This document shows, piece by piece, positions 56,683 to 64,000 of a stretch of DNA of 64,000 nt (position 1 is the stretch's first letter; the number at the start of each line of letters is the position of its first letter). Made by a program: the position numbers and the translations under genes. The stretch lies in NCBI RefSeq assembly GCF_028657195.3, contig NZ_JANCPR020000014.1:62001-126000 (forward strand). The letters run 5' to 3'. Source of the stretch: Streptomyces iconiensis (GTDB lineage: Bacteria; Actinomycetota; Actinomycetes; Streptomycetales; Streptomycetaceae). The notes beneath the pieces are model-generated. The model saw only the letters and a list, made by a program, of their open reading frames with translations, was not told the origin of the DNA and did not search any database.

Positions 56683-57057
56683 GCCCCTCCCGGGGCCCGG
56701 CCCACCGCCCATCCCGTTGCCCCCGACGGCGTACGGCCCCCTCTCCCCGTCCCAACGACCGGCGGCCCAACCCCTTTGCCCCCGCACCCTTCCGCTCTTC
56801 CGCCGCGACGGCGAGCGGCTCAACCCCCTTCCCGCCGCGACGGCGAGCACCCCGGTACCGCAGTCCGGCGGTGCCGAACTGCCGCCAGTTGGCGGGCCGT
56901 TGCCGTCCAGGAAGCTGCTCCGGCGCGTACGTATTCCGCCGGACCCTGTCCGAGCTGGTTGCGCGCCGCTGCGGCGAGAAGGGGGCGCGGCGCGAAGAGG
57001 GGACGGAAGAGGGGACTCCGGCGCTAACAGGGGGTTGCCGCGCGAAAGGGGCGAGGG
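56683..57057. other. Intergenic region without recognised gene
   Basis: The 375 bp between convergent genes contain GC-rich runs and a direct repeat of CCGCCGCGACGGCGAGC-type sequence (near 56800 and 56830). Open frames here lack ribosome sites and recognisable products. CCCCTCCCGGGGCC just after the anti-sigma stop may act as a terminator. Confidence 0.5.
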
Positions 57058-57738
57058 TTACGCCGGGAGGCGGAACCGCGCGCCGAGGTCCGCGAACACG
57101 CGAGTGTTCAGCGCGAAAGCGCGCTTGCACTCGTCGATGATGCGCTGCTTTTCGAGATCGTCGACCGGTACCGCGTCCAGCAGGGCGCGGTACTCCCGCT
57201 TGAAGGCGGCCGGGTTCGCGATGGCGTCGAAGACGTAGAAGCGGACGCCGTCGCCCTTGCGCGCGAAGCCCCACGTCTTCTCCGCCGTGCCCCGGATGAT
57301 CTGGCCGCCGGACAGGTCGCCGAGGTAGCGGGTGTAGTGGTGCGCGACGTAGCCGGCCGGCCAGTCGCGGGCGACCTCGGCGATACGGTCCGCGTAGGCG
57401 GCCGTCGCGGGAAGCGGGGTGAGCCCGTCGCGCCAGGACGTGCCGCCGTGGAGGTGGGTGAGGTCGCGTTCGAGTGCGGGGAGGCGGAAGAGGTCGCCGC
57501 GTACGAAGGGCCCGGCGACGGGGTCGTCGGCCAGCGAGCCGGCCGACTCCTCCAGGGCGCGGTACACGAACCAGAGCTGCTCGGTGTAGCGGGTGTACGC
57601 CTCAAGACCGAGCCTGCCGCCGAGAAGTTCGCTCATGAAGGCCGACCCCTCGGCCTCGGTGTGCTGCTCTTGCGAGGCGGTGCGAATGAGGGCGGAGAAG
57701 TCCGAAGCAGACGTCAAGGCAGGCTCCCGAGGGTGCAT
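57058..57738 (-). CDS. hmuO: Haem oxygenase (biliverdin-producing)
   Basis: A 226-residue enzyme that opens haem to biliverdin, CO and iron. The proximal His is His26 in SQEQHTEAEG; the distal helix is YLGDLSGGQII; YTRYTEQLWFVYRALEE and DGVRFYVFD are family-typical. ATG 57738 is adopted; a GTG three codons upstream and a TTG downstream of GGGAG are alternatives. Its promoter carries an iron box, so it belongs to the same regulon as hmuTUV and the HtaA genes 4-8 kb away, completing haem-iron use inside the cell. Confidence 0.93.
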   Translation of the reverse strand: MHPREPALTSASDFSALIRTASQEQHTEAEGSAFMSELLGGRLGLEAYTRYTEQLWFVYRALEESAGSLADDPVAGPFVRGDLFRLPALERDLTHLHGGTSWRDGLTPLPATAAYADRIAEVARDWPAGYVAHHYTRYLGDLSGGQIIRGTAEKTWGFARKGDGVRFYVFDAIANPAAFKREYRALLDAVPVDDLEKQRIIDECKRAFALNTRVFADLGARFRLPA

Positions 57739-57795
57739 AGCGGGCACAAGTGGACCGACAGGGCGTGCGGCCCGTAGCGCTGTACCGTTGATCCT

Positions 57796-57819
57796 GGTAC
57801 TTAGGCTTACCTAAGTCAA
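57796..57819 (-). promoter_or_regulatory. Iron box and promoter of haem oxygenase
   Basis: The core TTAGGCTTACCTAA (57801-57814) sits in a palindrome ACTTAGG-CTTA-CCTAAGT. On the minus strand TTGACT (57814-57819) and CAGGAT (57791-57796) are 17 bp apart and frame the box, so a DmdR/IdeR repressor would block RNA polymerase directly. Confidence 0.85.
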
Positions 57820-57863
57820 GATGTTGCCGACGCCCTGTCGGGAAACCCGTACCCGCTTCTCCG

Positions 57864-58721
57864 TCAGGGAAGCGTGAGGACCTCGGCCCCCGTGCCCGTC
57901 ACCACCAGCGTGTGCTCGAACTGCGCCGTCCGCTTCCTGTCCTTGGTGACGACCGTCCAGCCGTCCTCCCACATCTCCCACTCGTACGTGCCCAGCGTCA
58001 GCATCGGCTCGATGGTGAAGGTCATCCCGGGACGCATCACCGTCGTCGCACGCGGGTCGTCGTAGTGCGGGATGATCAGCCCCGAGTGGAACGATGTGTT
58101 GATGCCGTGGCCCGTGAAGTCCCGTACGACGCCGTAGCCGAAGCGCTTGGCGTACGACTCGATGACCCGGCCGATGATGTTGATCTGGCGGCCGGGCTTG
58201 ACCGCCTTGATGGCGCGGTTCAGCGACTCGCGCGTCCGCTCCACGAGCAGCCGGGACTCCTCGTCCACGTCGCCGCACAGGAACGTCGCGTTGGTGTCGC
58301 CGTGCACGCCGTCGATGAAGGCGGTCACATCGAGGTTCACGATGTCCCCGTCGCGCAGCACGGTGGAGTCGGGGATGCCGTGACAGATGACCTCGTTGAC
58401 CGAGGTGCACAGGGACTTGGGGAAGCTGCGGTAACCCAGCGTGGACGGGTAGGCATCGTGCTCGACCATGTAGGTGTGCGCCACCTCGTCCAGCGTGTCC
58501 GTGGTGACACCCGGCGCGATGTGTTTCGCCGCCTCCGCCAGTGCGCGCGCCGCGATACGGCTCGCGACCCGCATCCGCTCCACCGTCTCGGCTTCCTGCA
58601 CCTCGGGCCCGTCGTACGGGGTGGGTGCGGGCTTGCCGACGTATTCGGGGCGGGGGATCGAGGTGGGCACGGAACGGGGTGGGGAAACCGTGCCGGGTAC
58701 GAGAAGTGACTGGCCAGACAT
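57864..58721 (-). CDS. map: Methionine aminopeptidase, type I
   Basis: A 285-residue MetAP that removes initiator methionine. Five metal ligands are visible in NLDVTAFIDGVHGDTNATF (two Asp), FTGHGINTSFHSG (His), IEPMLTL (Glu) and QFEHTLVV (Glu). The N-terminal 45 residues contain the SH3-binding-like PPRSVPTSIPRPEYVGKP of actinobacterial type Ic enzymes. Streptomyces normally has several MetAPs. It diverges from the small SPOR-like gene. Confidence 0.95.
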   Translation of the reverse strand: MSGQSLLVPGTVSPPRSVPTSIPRPEYVGKPAPTPYDGPEVQEAETVERMRVASRIAARALAEAAKHIAPGVTTDTLDEVAHTYMVEHDAYPSTLGYRSFPKSLCTSVNEVICHGIPDSTVLRDGDIVNLDVTAFIDGVHGDTNATFLCGDVDEESRLLVERTRESLNRAIKAVKPGRQINIIGRVIESYAKRFGYGVVRDFTGHGINTSFHSGLIIPHYDDPRATTVMRPGMTFTIEPMLTLGTYEWEMWEDGWTVVTKDRKRTAQFEHTLVVTGTGAEVLTLP

Positions 58722-58789
58722 GTTCGCGAGTCTAGGCCGTCGCTTCGCCGGGTGCTGCGGCGAGAGCGTGGGTGGGGGACCATGGCCCC

Positions 58790-59041
58790 ATGGCTCTGTT
58801 CAAGCGGAAGACGGTCGGCAAGCCCGGCGAGTGGTTCTTCAACGTCGAGGAGGGCAAGGTCGAGGAGGGCCCCCAGTCGCCCGGCAAGAACCGGATGGGC
58901 CCCTACGCCACCCGCGAGGAGGCCGAGCACGCCCTGCAGACCGCGCGGGAGCGCACCTCCGAGTGGGAGAACGACCCACGCTGGCACGACAGCGGCACCC
59001 CCCGAGCGGGCGGCCAGGAAGAGCCGCCGGGCCGGAGCTGA
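58790..59041 (+). CDS. Small conserved protein, SPOR-like
   Basis: An 83-residue soluble protein. KPGEWFFNVEEGKVEEGPQS, then GPYATREEAEHALQTARERTSEW and NDPRW form a beta-alpha-beta outline like a SPOR peptidoglycan-binding domain, and it resembles a short streptomycete protein often found near map. ATG 58790 is used; GTG 58772 is possible. The last codons lie in the first copy of a tandem repeat. Confidence 0.75.
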   Translation: MALFKRKTVGKPGEWFFNVEEGKVEEGPQSPGKNRMGPYATREEAEHALQTARERTSEWENDPRWHDSGTPRAGGQEEPPGRS

Positions 59042-59579
59042 ACCCCCGGCCGGAGCTGAACTCCCCCCGGCCGGAGCTGACTCCAGGTCGGAGCTGACCC
59101 CCCCCCGGCCGGAGCTGAACGCCCTGAGACCAGAACCGGCCTCCCAGCTCTGAGAAGCCGTATCTCAGCCGACCGCGATCGTTGAGTTTTCGCTGGTCAG
59201 GCGTGGTGCTTCCCGGGGGAGGGAGAGATCCTGCGGCTTGCTTCCGCCTGATCGTCCGGGGGGCGATGACGTCGGTGTCGGGGTTTCCGGAAGCGCGGGA
59301 GGCTTCCGCTCGTGAGCGGGTGGAGGTTACGCGGGAGGAGGCGGTCCGTGCGGCCCAGTCCCGAGGGCCGGCGAGATCGAGTCGGACCGGTCGCATCCAG
59401 CATCCGGCAGGGCAGTAGCCCTCCGGGCGCCCGCCCTTCTTGTCCAGCCAGGCCGGGACGGGCGGCACCGGCGGCATCGCCGCCTCAGGTCGCCTGGGAC
59501 CCGACCCGGGCCCGGGCAGAGCGATCTGCCTACAGTCGGCTGGAGGCCCCCCGGGGCGAGTCGGCGCGGGCGGCGGTGC
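59030..59579. other. Tandem repeats and gene-poor convergent region
   Basis: Five copies of CGGCCGGAGCTGA, spaced 17-25 bp by variable C-runs, span 59030-59120; the first contains the stop of the SPOR-like gene. Beyond, a 50-codon frame at 59266-59418 (MTSVSGFPEAREASARERVE...) lacks a ribosome site and a recognised product. Nothing else is seen up to the EthD gene. Confidence 0.6.
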
Positions 59580-59924
59580 TCAGCCGAAGATCGGGCTTTC
59601 GGTCGAGTAGAGGAAGCGGGTCCGGGAGCGGTCGAGGAAGTTCTCCTCGTCCGCCGCGATGGTGGTGGTGTAGGTGTCGGAGGTGAACCAGCGAGTGGCG
59701 TCGGCGATGCTGTCGACCCACACCTCGGCGACACCGTCGTAGTCAGCGGTGCTGATGCCAGGGATCTCGTCGTCGGTGGGCAGCAGTTGGACGTAGCGCC
59801 GGACCGGGACCTCTCCGGCGGGCAGGGTCGAGAGCAGGGGGGTGTGCTTTTGCGTCCAGTAGTCCACGAACTCGTCGTGGGAGAGGTCCGGCCGCCGGGT
59901 CAGGAAGATGCTGAGCTTGATCAC
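59580..59924 (-). CDS. EthD-domain protein
   Basis: A 114-residue dimeric alpha/beta-barrel protein of the EthD family. IKLSIFLTRRPDLSHDEFVDYWTQKHTPLL (split IKLSIFLTRRPDLS/HDEFVDYWTQKHTPLL) is the diagnostic first half, with the WxxxH motif; GVAEVWVDSIADATRWF gives the second. Members assist ring-cleaving or P450 systems or act as small monooxygenases/cyclases. It diverges from a MarR gene across three identical-type palindromes and is the likely target of that regulator. Confidence 0.87.
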   Translation of the reverse strand: MIKLSIFLTRRPDLSHDEFVDYWTQKHTPLLSTLPAGEVPVRRYVQLLPTDDEIPGISTADYDGVAEVWVDSIADATRWFTSDTYTTTIAADEENFLDRSRTRFLYSTESPIFG

Positions 59925-59950
59925 AGGGACTCCTTGAGGCCGAGATTAAC

Positions 59951-60019
59951 TTGCCTGGGCAACTCACAAGGTAGACGGTATTGACTTGCCTAGGCAATAG
60001 ATATTTCTTGCCCAGGCAA
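59951..60019. promoter_or_regulatory. Three MarR-operator palindromes
   Basis: TTGCCTGGGCAA (59951-59962), TTGCCTAGGCAA (59986-59997) and TTGCCCAGGCAA (60008-60019) are 12-bp dyads differing only at the two central positions. The third ends 5 nt before the MarR start and the first lies 26 nt before the EthD start, so one repressor can control both divergent genes. Confidence 0.88.
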
Positions 60020-60024
60020 GTAAT

Positions 60025-60522
60025 ATGGATCACATGGATGAACCGTCACCGTGGCTCGACACCGAGCAGCAGGAACTCTGGCAGGACCTTCTCACCGTCG
60101 TGATCGCGCTTCCCGCGGCGCTGGACCGCCAGTTGCAGCGCGACGCCGGCATCTCGAACTTCGAGTACAGCGTGCTCGCCCGGCTGTCGATGGCGCATCA
60201 ATCCACCATGCGCTTCAGCGAGTTGGCCCGGGACTGCGACAGCACCCTCCCGCGGCTGTCGAAGCTGATGGACCGCTTTGAGGCGCGAGAGTGGACCGCT
60301 CGCCGAATCGACCCGCGCGACGGTCGCTACACCCTGGCGACGCTGACCGACAGCGGTCGGCAGAAGGTGGTCGACAGCGCGCCGGGACACGTCGCACAGG
60401 TGCGCCGACTCGTGTTTGAGCCGCTCACCGCTGTGCAGCGCCGTCACCTCGGCGCAGCGCTCTCCAGCGTCGCCGAAACCGTGCGGCGGGAGGCAGGTGA
60501 TTCCACCGGGCGACCGCGCTGA
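60025..60522 (+). CDS. MarR-family regulator
   Basis: A 165-residue winged-helix repressor. ISNFEYSVLARLSMAHQSTMRFSELA (split ISNFEYSVLARLS/MAHQSTMRFSELA) and the recognition helix STLPRLSKLMDRFEAREW, followed by the wing RRIDPRDGRYTLATLTDSGR, are classical MarR features. ATG 60025 is used; ATG 60034 is possible. The operators TTGCCYRGGCAA precede it. Ligands of such regulators are usually phenolic; the paired EthD enzyme fits an aromatic compound (inference). Confidence 0.9.
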   Translation: MDHMDEPSPWLDTEQQELWQDLLTVVIALPAALDRQLQRDAGISNFEYSVLARLSMAHQSTMRFSELARDCDSTLPRLSKLMDRFEAREWTARRIDPRDGRYTLATLTDSGRQKVVDSAPGHVAQVRRLVFEPLTAVQRRHLGAALSSVAETVRREAGDSTGRPR

Positions 60523-60843
60523 CCAGCCGTATCCCCACCGGTCATGCACGGAATGTACGGGCCGAACAGGGTTCCTGGCCGGGTGGTCTTCCGGTGATGC
60601 GCGCTTGAGCGCCGCCCGCCAGCGCTGAGCCCGGCCTCCCGAGCTGGGCCCCGGGCGCTGAGCCCAGGGTCACAGCGCCTCGGGCCCGGGCCCGGCAGCA
60701 AGAGACCCCCGGGGCCCGCAGACCAGGAGAGACGGGAGCCGTCAGACCAGGGAGAGATGGGAGCCGTCAGGCCCAGGTGGGGACGGGAGCCGTCAGGCAA
60801 AAGTGGGGGCGAGGGCCGTCAGGCCAGGAAAGATACGGGGCCG
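60523..60843. repeat. Intergenic region with five 24-26 bp tandem repeats
   Basis: The right part, 60721-60847, consists of five units ending GGGAGCCGTCA or GGGGCCGTCA, the last overlapping the stop codon of the convergent MFS gene. The left part (60523-60720) has no gene or signal I can name. Confidence 0.8.
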
Positions 60844-62124
60844 TCAGCTACGAGGTCCCTCGCCCCCGGCCCCACCGGTACCCACACGCGAGAGCCGCAC
60901 GGCTCTCGCGTGCTCGCTCGTCCGCGCGTCGTACGACATCAACTTCGGCAGGGTCACGGCCAGCAGCCCCACGGCCGCCACGCACGCCAGGCCGCCTGAC
61001 CACACCGAGGCACGTACGGACGTGAGGGACGCCACCCCGCCCGAGCGCACCTGCCCCAGTTGGGGCCCGGCGGAGAACGACAGCAACTCGATCCCGGCGA
61101 GTCTGCCGCGCAGCTCGTCGGGGATCGTCTGGTTCCACATGGTTGTGCGGAAGATGCCGCTCACCATGTCGAAGGCGCCCGAGAGCGTCAGGCACAGCAG
61201 GACGAGCCACACGTTGCCCGCGAAGCCGGCGGCCGTCATCGAGACGCCCCAGCCCAGCGCGGCCAGCACCACGGCTCTGCCGTGCCGGTGCACCCGTGCT
61301 GACCAGCCGCTCGTCGCGCTCACGAGCATCGAACCGAACGGCAGCGCCGCGTACATCAGCCCCAGCGACCATTCCGCTTCCAACTGGTCGGCCATGAAGG
61401 GGAACAGGGCGATCGGGAACGCGAACAGCATCGCGGCCACATCGACCGCGTACGTTCCCAGCAGTTCCTTGCGCCCCCACGCGTACCGCGCTCCCTCCAG
61501 GATGCCGCTCCACGAGGGCTTCTGCGCGTCGTGCGCCGCGGGCGAGGGTGCCAGCCCGCGGCTCAGCAGCACCGAGAACGCGAACGTGGCCACGTCGATC
61601 GCGTACGCCGTCTCCAGCCCCGCGTACGCGATCAGCAGGCCCGCCAGCGCGGGCCCCGCCACACCGCCCACCTGCCACCGCAGCGCGTTCAGCGCAGCCG
61701 CCGCGCTCAACTGGTCGTGCGCCACGATGCGGGGCACGATCGCGTCGAGCGCCGGGCGCTGGATGCCGGTCAGCGCGCTGGTGACCGCGGCGGCGCCGTA
61801 CAGCGGCCACACCAGCGGGTGCGGCAGCAGCGTGTTGAGCAGCAGCCCCGCGGCTACGGCGCCGAGCGCGGCCTCGCTCCACAGGATCAGCCTGCGACGG
61901 TCCACGGCGTCGGCGAGCGCACCGCCGTACAGCCCGAAGACGATCAGCGGTACCAGCTCCACGGCGCCGAGCGCGCCGACCGCCGCGGCCGACCCGGTCA
62001 GCTCCTTGAGCTGAAGGGGGAGGGCCACAAAGGTCAGGAAGCTGCCGAAGACCGTGATCAGACCCGCGGTCCACAGCAGCCGGAAGTCGCGCGAGGCACG
62101 CCAGGGAGACAGATCCGGAAGCAC
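60844..62124 (-). CDS. MFS exporter, EntS/MFS_3-like
   Basis: A 426-residue transporter with 12 membrane segments. The first segment follows SPWRASRDFRLLWTAGLIT, and the motif A loop is GGALADAVDRRRLI, both typical of the MFS_3 group (enterobactin exporter EntS, macrolide efflux). The start used is GTG 62124. Its last residues (VRLSRVGTGGAGGEGPRS) come from the tandem repeat that straddles the stop. No siderophore genes are near, so the substrate is unknown. Confidence 0.85.
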   Translation of the reverse strand: MLPDLSPWRASRDFRLLWTAGLITVFGSFLTFVALPLQLKELTGSAAAVGALGAVELVPLIVFGLYGGALADAVDRRRLILWSEAALGAVAAGLLLNTLLPHPLVWPLYGAAAVTSALTGIQRPALDAIVPRIVAHDQLSAAAALNALRWQVGGVAGPALAGLLIAYAGLETAYAIDVATFAFSVLLSRGLAPSPAAHDAQKPSWSGILEGARYAWGRKELLGTYAVDVAAMLFAFPIALFPFMADQLEAEWSLGLMYAALPFGSMLVSATSGWSARVHRHGRAVVLAALGWGVSMTAAGFAGNVWLVLLCLTLSGAFDMVSGIFRTTMWNQTIPDELRGRLAGIELLSFSAGPQLGQVRSGGVASLTSVRASVWSGGLACVAAVGLLAVTLPKLMSYDARTSEHARAVRLSRVGTGGAGGEGPRS

Positions 62125-62167
62125 GACGGCTCATGCTCCTCAGCCCCCCATGGCACGGCAACTGCTT

Positions 62168-64000
62168 TTACCCGGGCGGCTCCTCCTGCTCCACCACCAG
62201 CGGATCGAAGCGAACGAGCGCCGTGAAACCGGCCCAGACCACGCTCAACGCCCCCGCGCCGACGCGGACATACGGCGCGGGACCCGCCCCGCCCGCATCC
62301 CCCTCCCCGTCTCCGGCCCCGTCTCCGGCCCCGTCCCCGTCCCCGTCCCCGTCCCCGAGGGTGGCGAGGGCGGCGACGAGCGGGGGTTCGCCGACGAGTG
62401 CGGGCACCGAGGCCCACCGTACGAACGCGGTGCCGTGCGGTGCGCGGAGCGGCCCGGTGGAGGCCAGCCCCCACAACGGGCTGAGCGCGGTGGGGAGTTC
62501 GGTCGCCCAGCCGGTGACCCGCAGCCGCGTGCCGGGCGGAGCCCCCACAACCCGGTGCACCCGCACCTCCCACCGGCCGCGCACCAGCGTGACGCTCTCG
62601 ACGCGCAGCGAGGGCACCTCGGGTGAGCCCGGCGGGAAGACGGGCCGGTGCCAGGAGGCGGCCCACCCGAACCGGCCGTCCGGCGAGGACCAGCACCCGA
62701 GGGGATGGACACGCCGCCGCACGCTCCACGTACGGGGCCGGGTGGGGAGCGCGAGCGCGACATGGTTGTCGGGCACGTTGTCCGCGGCGCACGGCCCGCT
62801 GACCGTGGAGTACGCGAACCGCGCGTACAGCGGATCCTCGTCCGCGTACGCCTCACCCTCGCGGGGCCGCACATGGTCGCTGCCGTGGTTGTGCAGCCGT
62901 ACGACCCCGTCGGACCCTGTGGTCTGCACGAGGAACCCGGGTGCGGCGACGGCCAGCGCCCTGTCCTGCCCCTCGCTGGGCGCCTCTTCCTCCCGCGCGG
63001 TCCACAGCGGATCACCGGCGGGAACGAGCAGCGCCGCGAAGCCCTTGGACGCCCAGTAGGGCGAGGCCGGGCCCGAGTAGTTCTGCAGCGAGGCGTCATG
63101 GGGCCCGTGCCAGCCGAGGGTGAGCAGTCCGTCGGCGTCGAGCGCGCCCCGGTCGAGGAAGTAGCGCAGCGCGCCGCTCAGCAGCCGCCGGGAGACACCC
63201 GGCCCGAGTGGCGTGTGCCCGGTGAGCGCGCCGAGCGCGACGGCGGCACCGGCGGCGAAACGGTAGGTCAGCGAGCGCCCGAAGTGGACGGGCGCACCAT
63301 CGCCCCCGAACAGCAGCGCGAAGCTCTCCAGGTGTGCGCGCAGCCGCGGACCGTAACGCTCCAACAACCGGGCATCCCCCGCGAGATGGGCATGGAGTAC
63401 GGGATACAGGTGCAGCGCCCAGCCGTTGTAGTGGTCGAAGGCGCGTCCGTCCCCGTCCGCGTACCACCCGTCGCCCCGCCACCACCCGTCCAGCAGCGCG
63501 AGCCCCCGCCCGATGGCGGCGTCCGTCTCCGCGTCACCCCTGCCCACCGACTCCAGGAACCCGGCGACGGTCAGCGGGAACAGGTACCAGTTGTTCGGCG
63601 CCGGAGTGTGCCGCAGCGCACCGCGCAACCACTCCTCGGCCCGGTCCCGCACGTCACCACCGAGCCGGTCCCACAGCCACGGCCGGGTGAGTCGCAGCCC
63701 GAGCGCGACCGAGGCGGCCTCCACCATGGGCTGCCCCGCGCCCGGATGGTCGAGGATCAGCGGCCAGGACTCGGCGTCCGCACGCCCAGGCGTACGCGTA
63801 CCGGCCGCAAGGCCCTCCGCATACCGCTCCAGCAACCAGGGGGTGCCCTCACCCACCTCGCCCCCGGCCCCAGCAGTACGGAAGGCGGCGGCGAGAAAAG
63901 TACGCGCGTACCCCTCCAATCCGTCCGAACGCACCCCGGAAACCGAGGCCCTCCCCGGCAGATCCAGCAGCGCCCCACCCGGACTGGCCCAGCGCCAGGC
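62168..64000 (-). CDS. DUF2264-domain protein, 5' end outside the window
   Basis: 610 residues are visible and the frame is open to the right edge, where it reads WRWASPGGALLDLPGRASVS; the N-terminus is missing. The (alpha/alpha)-barrel DUF2264 domain is seen in GLEGYARTFLAAAFR, NNWYLFPLTVAGFLESVG, YADGDGRAFDHYNGWALHLY and LDADGLLTLGWHGP. DUF2264 proteins resemble heteropolysaccharide lyases or hydrolases. The beta-rich C-terminal half would be the lyase-like support domain. Near the end is an acidic GDGDGDGAGDGAGDGEGD tract coded by hexanucleotide repeats. Confidence 0.87.
   Translation of the reverse strand, partial: AWRWASPGGALLDLPGRASVSGVRSDGLEGYARTFLAAAFRTAGAGGEVGEGTPWLLERYAEGLAAGTRTPGRADAESWPLILDHPGAGQPMVEAASVALGLRLTRPWLWDRLGGDVRDRAEEWLRGALRHTPAPNNWYLFPLTVAGFLESVGRGDAETDAAIGRGLALLDGWWRGDGWYADGDGRAFDHYNGWALHLYPVLHAHLAGDARLLERYGPRLRAHLESFALLFGGDGAPVHFGRSLTYRFAAGAAVALGALTGHTPLGPGVSRRLLSGALRYFLDRGALDADGLLTLGWHGPHDASLQNYSGPASPYWASKGFAALLVPAGDPLWTAREEEAPSEGQDRALAVAAPGFLVQTTGSDGVVRLHNHGSDHVRPREGEAYADEDPLYARFAYSTVSGPCAADNVPDNHVALALPTRPRTWSVRRRVHPLGCWSSPDGRFGWAASWHRPVFPPGSPEVPSLRVESVTLVRGRWEVRVHRVVGAPPGTRLRVTGWATELPTALSPLWGLASTGPLRAPHGTAFVRWASVPALVGEPPLVAALATLGDGDGDGDGAGDGAGDGEGDAGGAGPAPYVRVGAGALSVVWAGFTALVRFDPLVVEQEEPPG
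62307..62357. repeat. Hexanucleotide repeat inside the DUF2264 gene
   Basis: CCCCGT/CTCCGG six-base units repeat about eight times and code an Asp/Gly tract on the minus strand. Being in multiples of 3, length changes keep the frame. Confidence 0.8.

Noticed and set aside
59266..59418. 50-codon frame MTSVSGFPEAREASARERVE...
   Set aside because: No ribosome site, no family, lies in a repeat-rich convergent gap.

Overview
The window is high-GC actinobacterial chromosome, almost certainly Streptomyces or a close relative. The signs are third-position G/C bias, frequent GTG/TTG starts, several promoters whose -10 box lies about 6 nt from the start codon (leaderless mRNAs), DmdR/IdeR-type iron boxes, LAxTG-like cell-wall anchors, Bcr/CflA exporters and the RNase P RNA. 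No transposase, integrase, tRNA, rRNA or CRISPR array was seen. Degenerate tandem repeats are unusually common between genes and at gene ends.

Left part (0-11.6 kb): an ABC importer operon (permease, benzoylformate-decarboxylase-like ThDP enzyme, ATPase), then an XRE-TPR regulator and two coupled small genes. Facing them on the minus strand is a two-gene unit: a cytochrome P450 followed 20 nt later by a 19-codon ORF with a perfect Shine-Dalgarno, encoding MLTVARRILRNKPSRRWNW. This looks like a minimal P450-modified RiPP system with a Trp-Asn-Trp core. A MarR-Bcr/CflA exporter pair diverges from it. A degenerate-P-loop TPR ATPase follows.

11.6-29 kb: a GT-B-like gene carrying a frame-sensitive 7-bp microsatellite, an alpha/beta-hydrolase pseudogene running into rnpB, then mostly housekeeping and metabolic genes: bile-acid/Na+ symporter family protein, FMN alpha-hydroxy-acid oxidase, SDR, PhoD phosphatase, a second Bcr/CflA exporter, beta-lactamase-family hydrolase, Rsm22 methyltransferase, DDAH, DUF6243, TetR, GDPD, a primase-like protein and a lipoprotein.

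29-45 kb: an exopolysaccharide locus with CDP-alcohol phosphotransferase, cytidylyltransferase, two GT4 and one GT2 glycosyltransferases, a Wzz/Wzc-like protein with a broken P-loop, flippase, polymerase, GDP-fucose synthesis (gmd, fcl), a polyprenyl glycosylphosphotransferase, a lipoprotein and a secreted beta-propeller/FN3/DNRLRE protein. Together these give lipid-linked repeat synthesis with fucose, flipping, polymerisation and a likely surface partner.

45-58 kb: a TetR regulator, then a haem-iron regulon (hmuTUV, two HtaA surface proteins, haem oxygenase) with two iron boxes. Between its parts lie an XRE regulator pair, RtcB RNA ligase and an anti-sigma-like kinase. 58-64 kb holds map, a small SPOR-like protein, an EthD/MarR divergent pair with three identical-type operators, an MFS exporter and a DUF2264 protein that runs off the right edge.
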